Assembly: GCA_964399965.1 (NCBI GenBank)
Contig: CAYNRX010000041.1
Span: 1 to 20,528 of the forward strand
Reading direction: 5' to 3'
From: UBA1381 sp964399965
Lineage (GTDB): Bacteria > Bacillota > Clostridia > UBA1381
Length of the DNA: 20,528 nucleotides
Made by a program: the position numbers and the translations under genes. Under the pieces are notes generated by a model. It saw nothing but the letters and a program-made list of their open reading frames with translations, ran no database searches and had not been told where the DNA came from. Positions 20,475 through 20,528 of the stretch are shown here, piece by piece; within the stretch, counting starts at the first letter, position 1, and each line of letters starts with the position of its first letter.

Positions 20475-20528
20475 TAGTCAATTGCGAAACCTTTTCGCAA
20501 TTGATCTCTGGCTAAGGAAGAAAATAAA
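20475..20528 (+). repeat. Palindromic repeat copy E (right window edge)
   Basis: The arms CAATTGCGAAA (20479-20489) and TTTCGCAATTG (20493-20503) flank a CCT centre and extend one more pair on each side. TTAG precedes the palindrome. The tail TGGCTAAGGAAGAAAATAAA follows at 20509-20528 and is cut by the window end. It is inverted relative to copy A and matches it closely. Confidence 0.85.

Noticed and set aside
18558..20528. attR copy of the tRNA-Ala 3' end marking an integrated element
   Set aside because: No second GGTTCGAATCCCC-like segment was found downstream in the window, and there is no integrase gene.

Overview
The window reads as a chromosomal segment of a moderately GC-rich member of the Firmicutes, class Clostridia, possibly an uncultured gut lineage. 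This rests on the style of RpoB and RpoC, strong AGGAGG-type ribosome sites with some TTG or GTG starts, sigma-A promoters with extended -10 elements, and gene families typical of Clostridia (DUF5711-like, BRO-N, viroplasmin-type RNase H). Every gene I accept lies on the + strand.

Layout. (1) 66-4099: a GDP-mannose supply operon with a bifunctional mannose-1-phosphate guanylyltransferase/isomerase, a class I mannose-6-phosphate isomerase and an alpha-D-phosphohexomutase. It ends at a strong terminator. (2) 4148-4642: a sigma-A promoter and a leader of about 440 nt for rpoB. The leader is interrupted by a 278-bp block packed with perfect inverted repeats and flanked by a 12-bp direct repeat. 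(3) 4643-12599: rpoB and rpoC as a stand-alone transcription unit with its own terminator. The usual rplJ-rplL genes are not upstream and rpsL-rpsG is not downstream. (4) 12752-13177: a small helical protein of a family I cannot assign a function. (5) 13210-18380: a likely six-gene operon (PsiE-like membrane protein, truA, a membrane-anchored DUF5711-like protein, a NIF3-family protein, a short hemA and a short sirC-like gene) behind an extended -10 promoter. (6) 18442-18608: tRNA-Ala(GGC) with its own promoter and terminator. (7) 18678-19553: a BRO-N protein gene, probably acquired, followed by a terminator. (8) 19783-20454: an RNase H1 with an N-terminal hybrid-binding domain and its own promoter.

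The thread through the window is an intergenic palindromic repeat family with core arms CAATTGCGAAA / TTTCGCAATTG. It occurs at both window edges in opposite orientations, in the rpoB leader, and as decayed copies before the PsiE-like gene and the BRO-N gene. The rpoB-leader copy forms one end of the hairpin-dense insert, which looks like a non-autonomous mobile element placed between the promoter and the start codon of an essential operon. This is the most interesting object here. Second is the hemA-sirC pair: both proteins are shortened, the SirC-like protein lacks the conserved Asp of the NVVD-type motif, and HemA has an altered nucleotide-binding loop.
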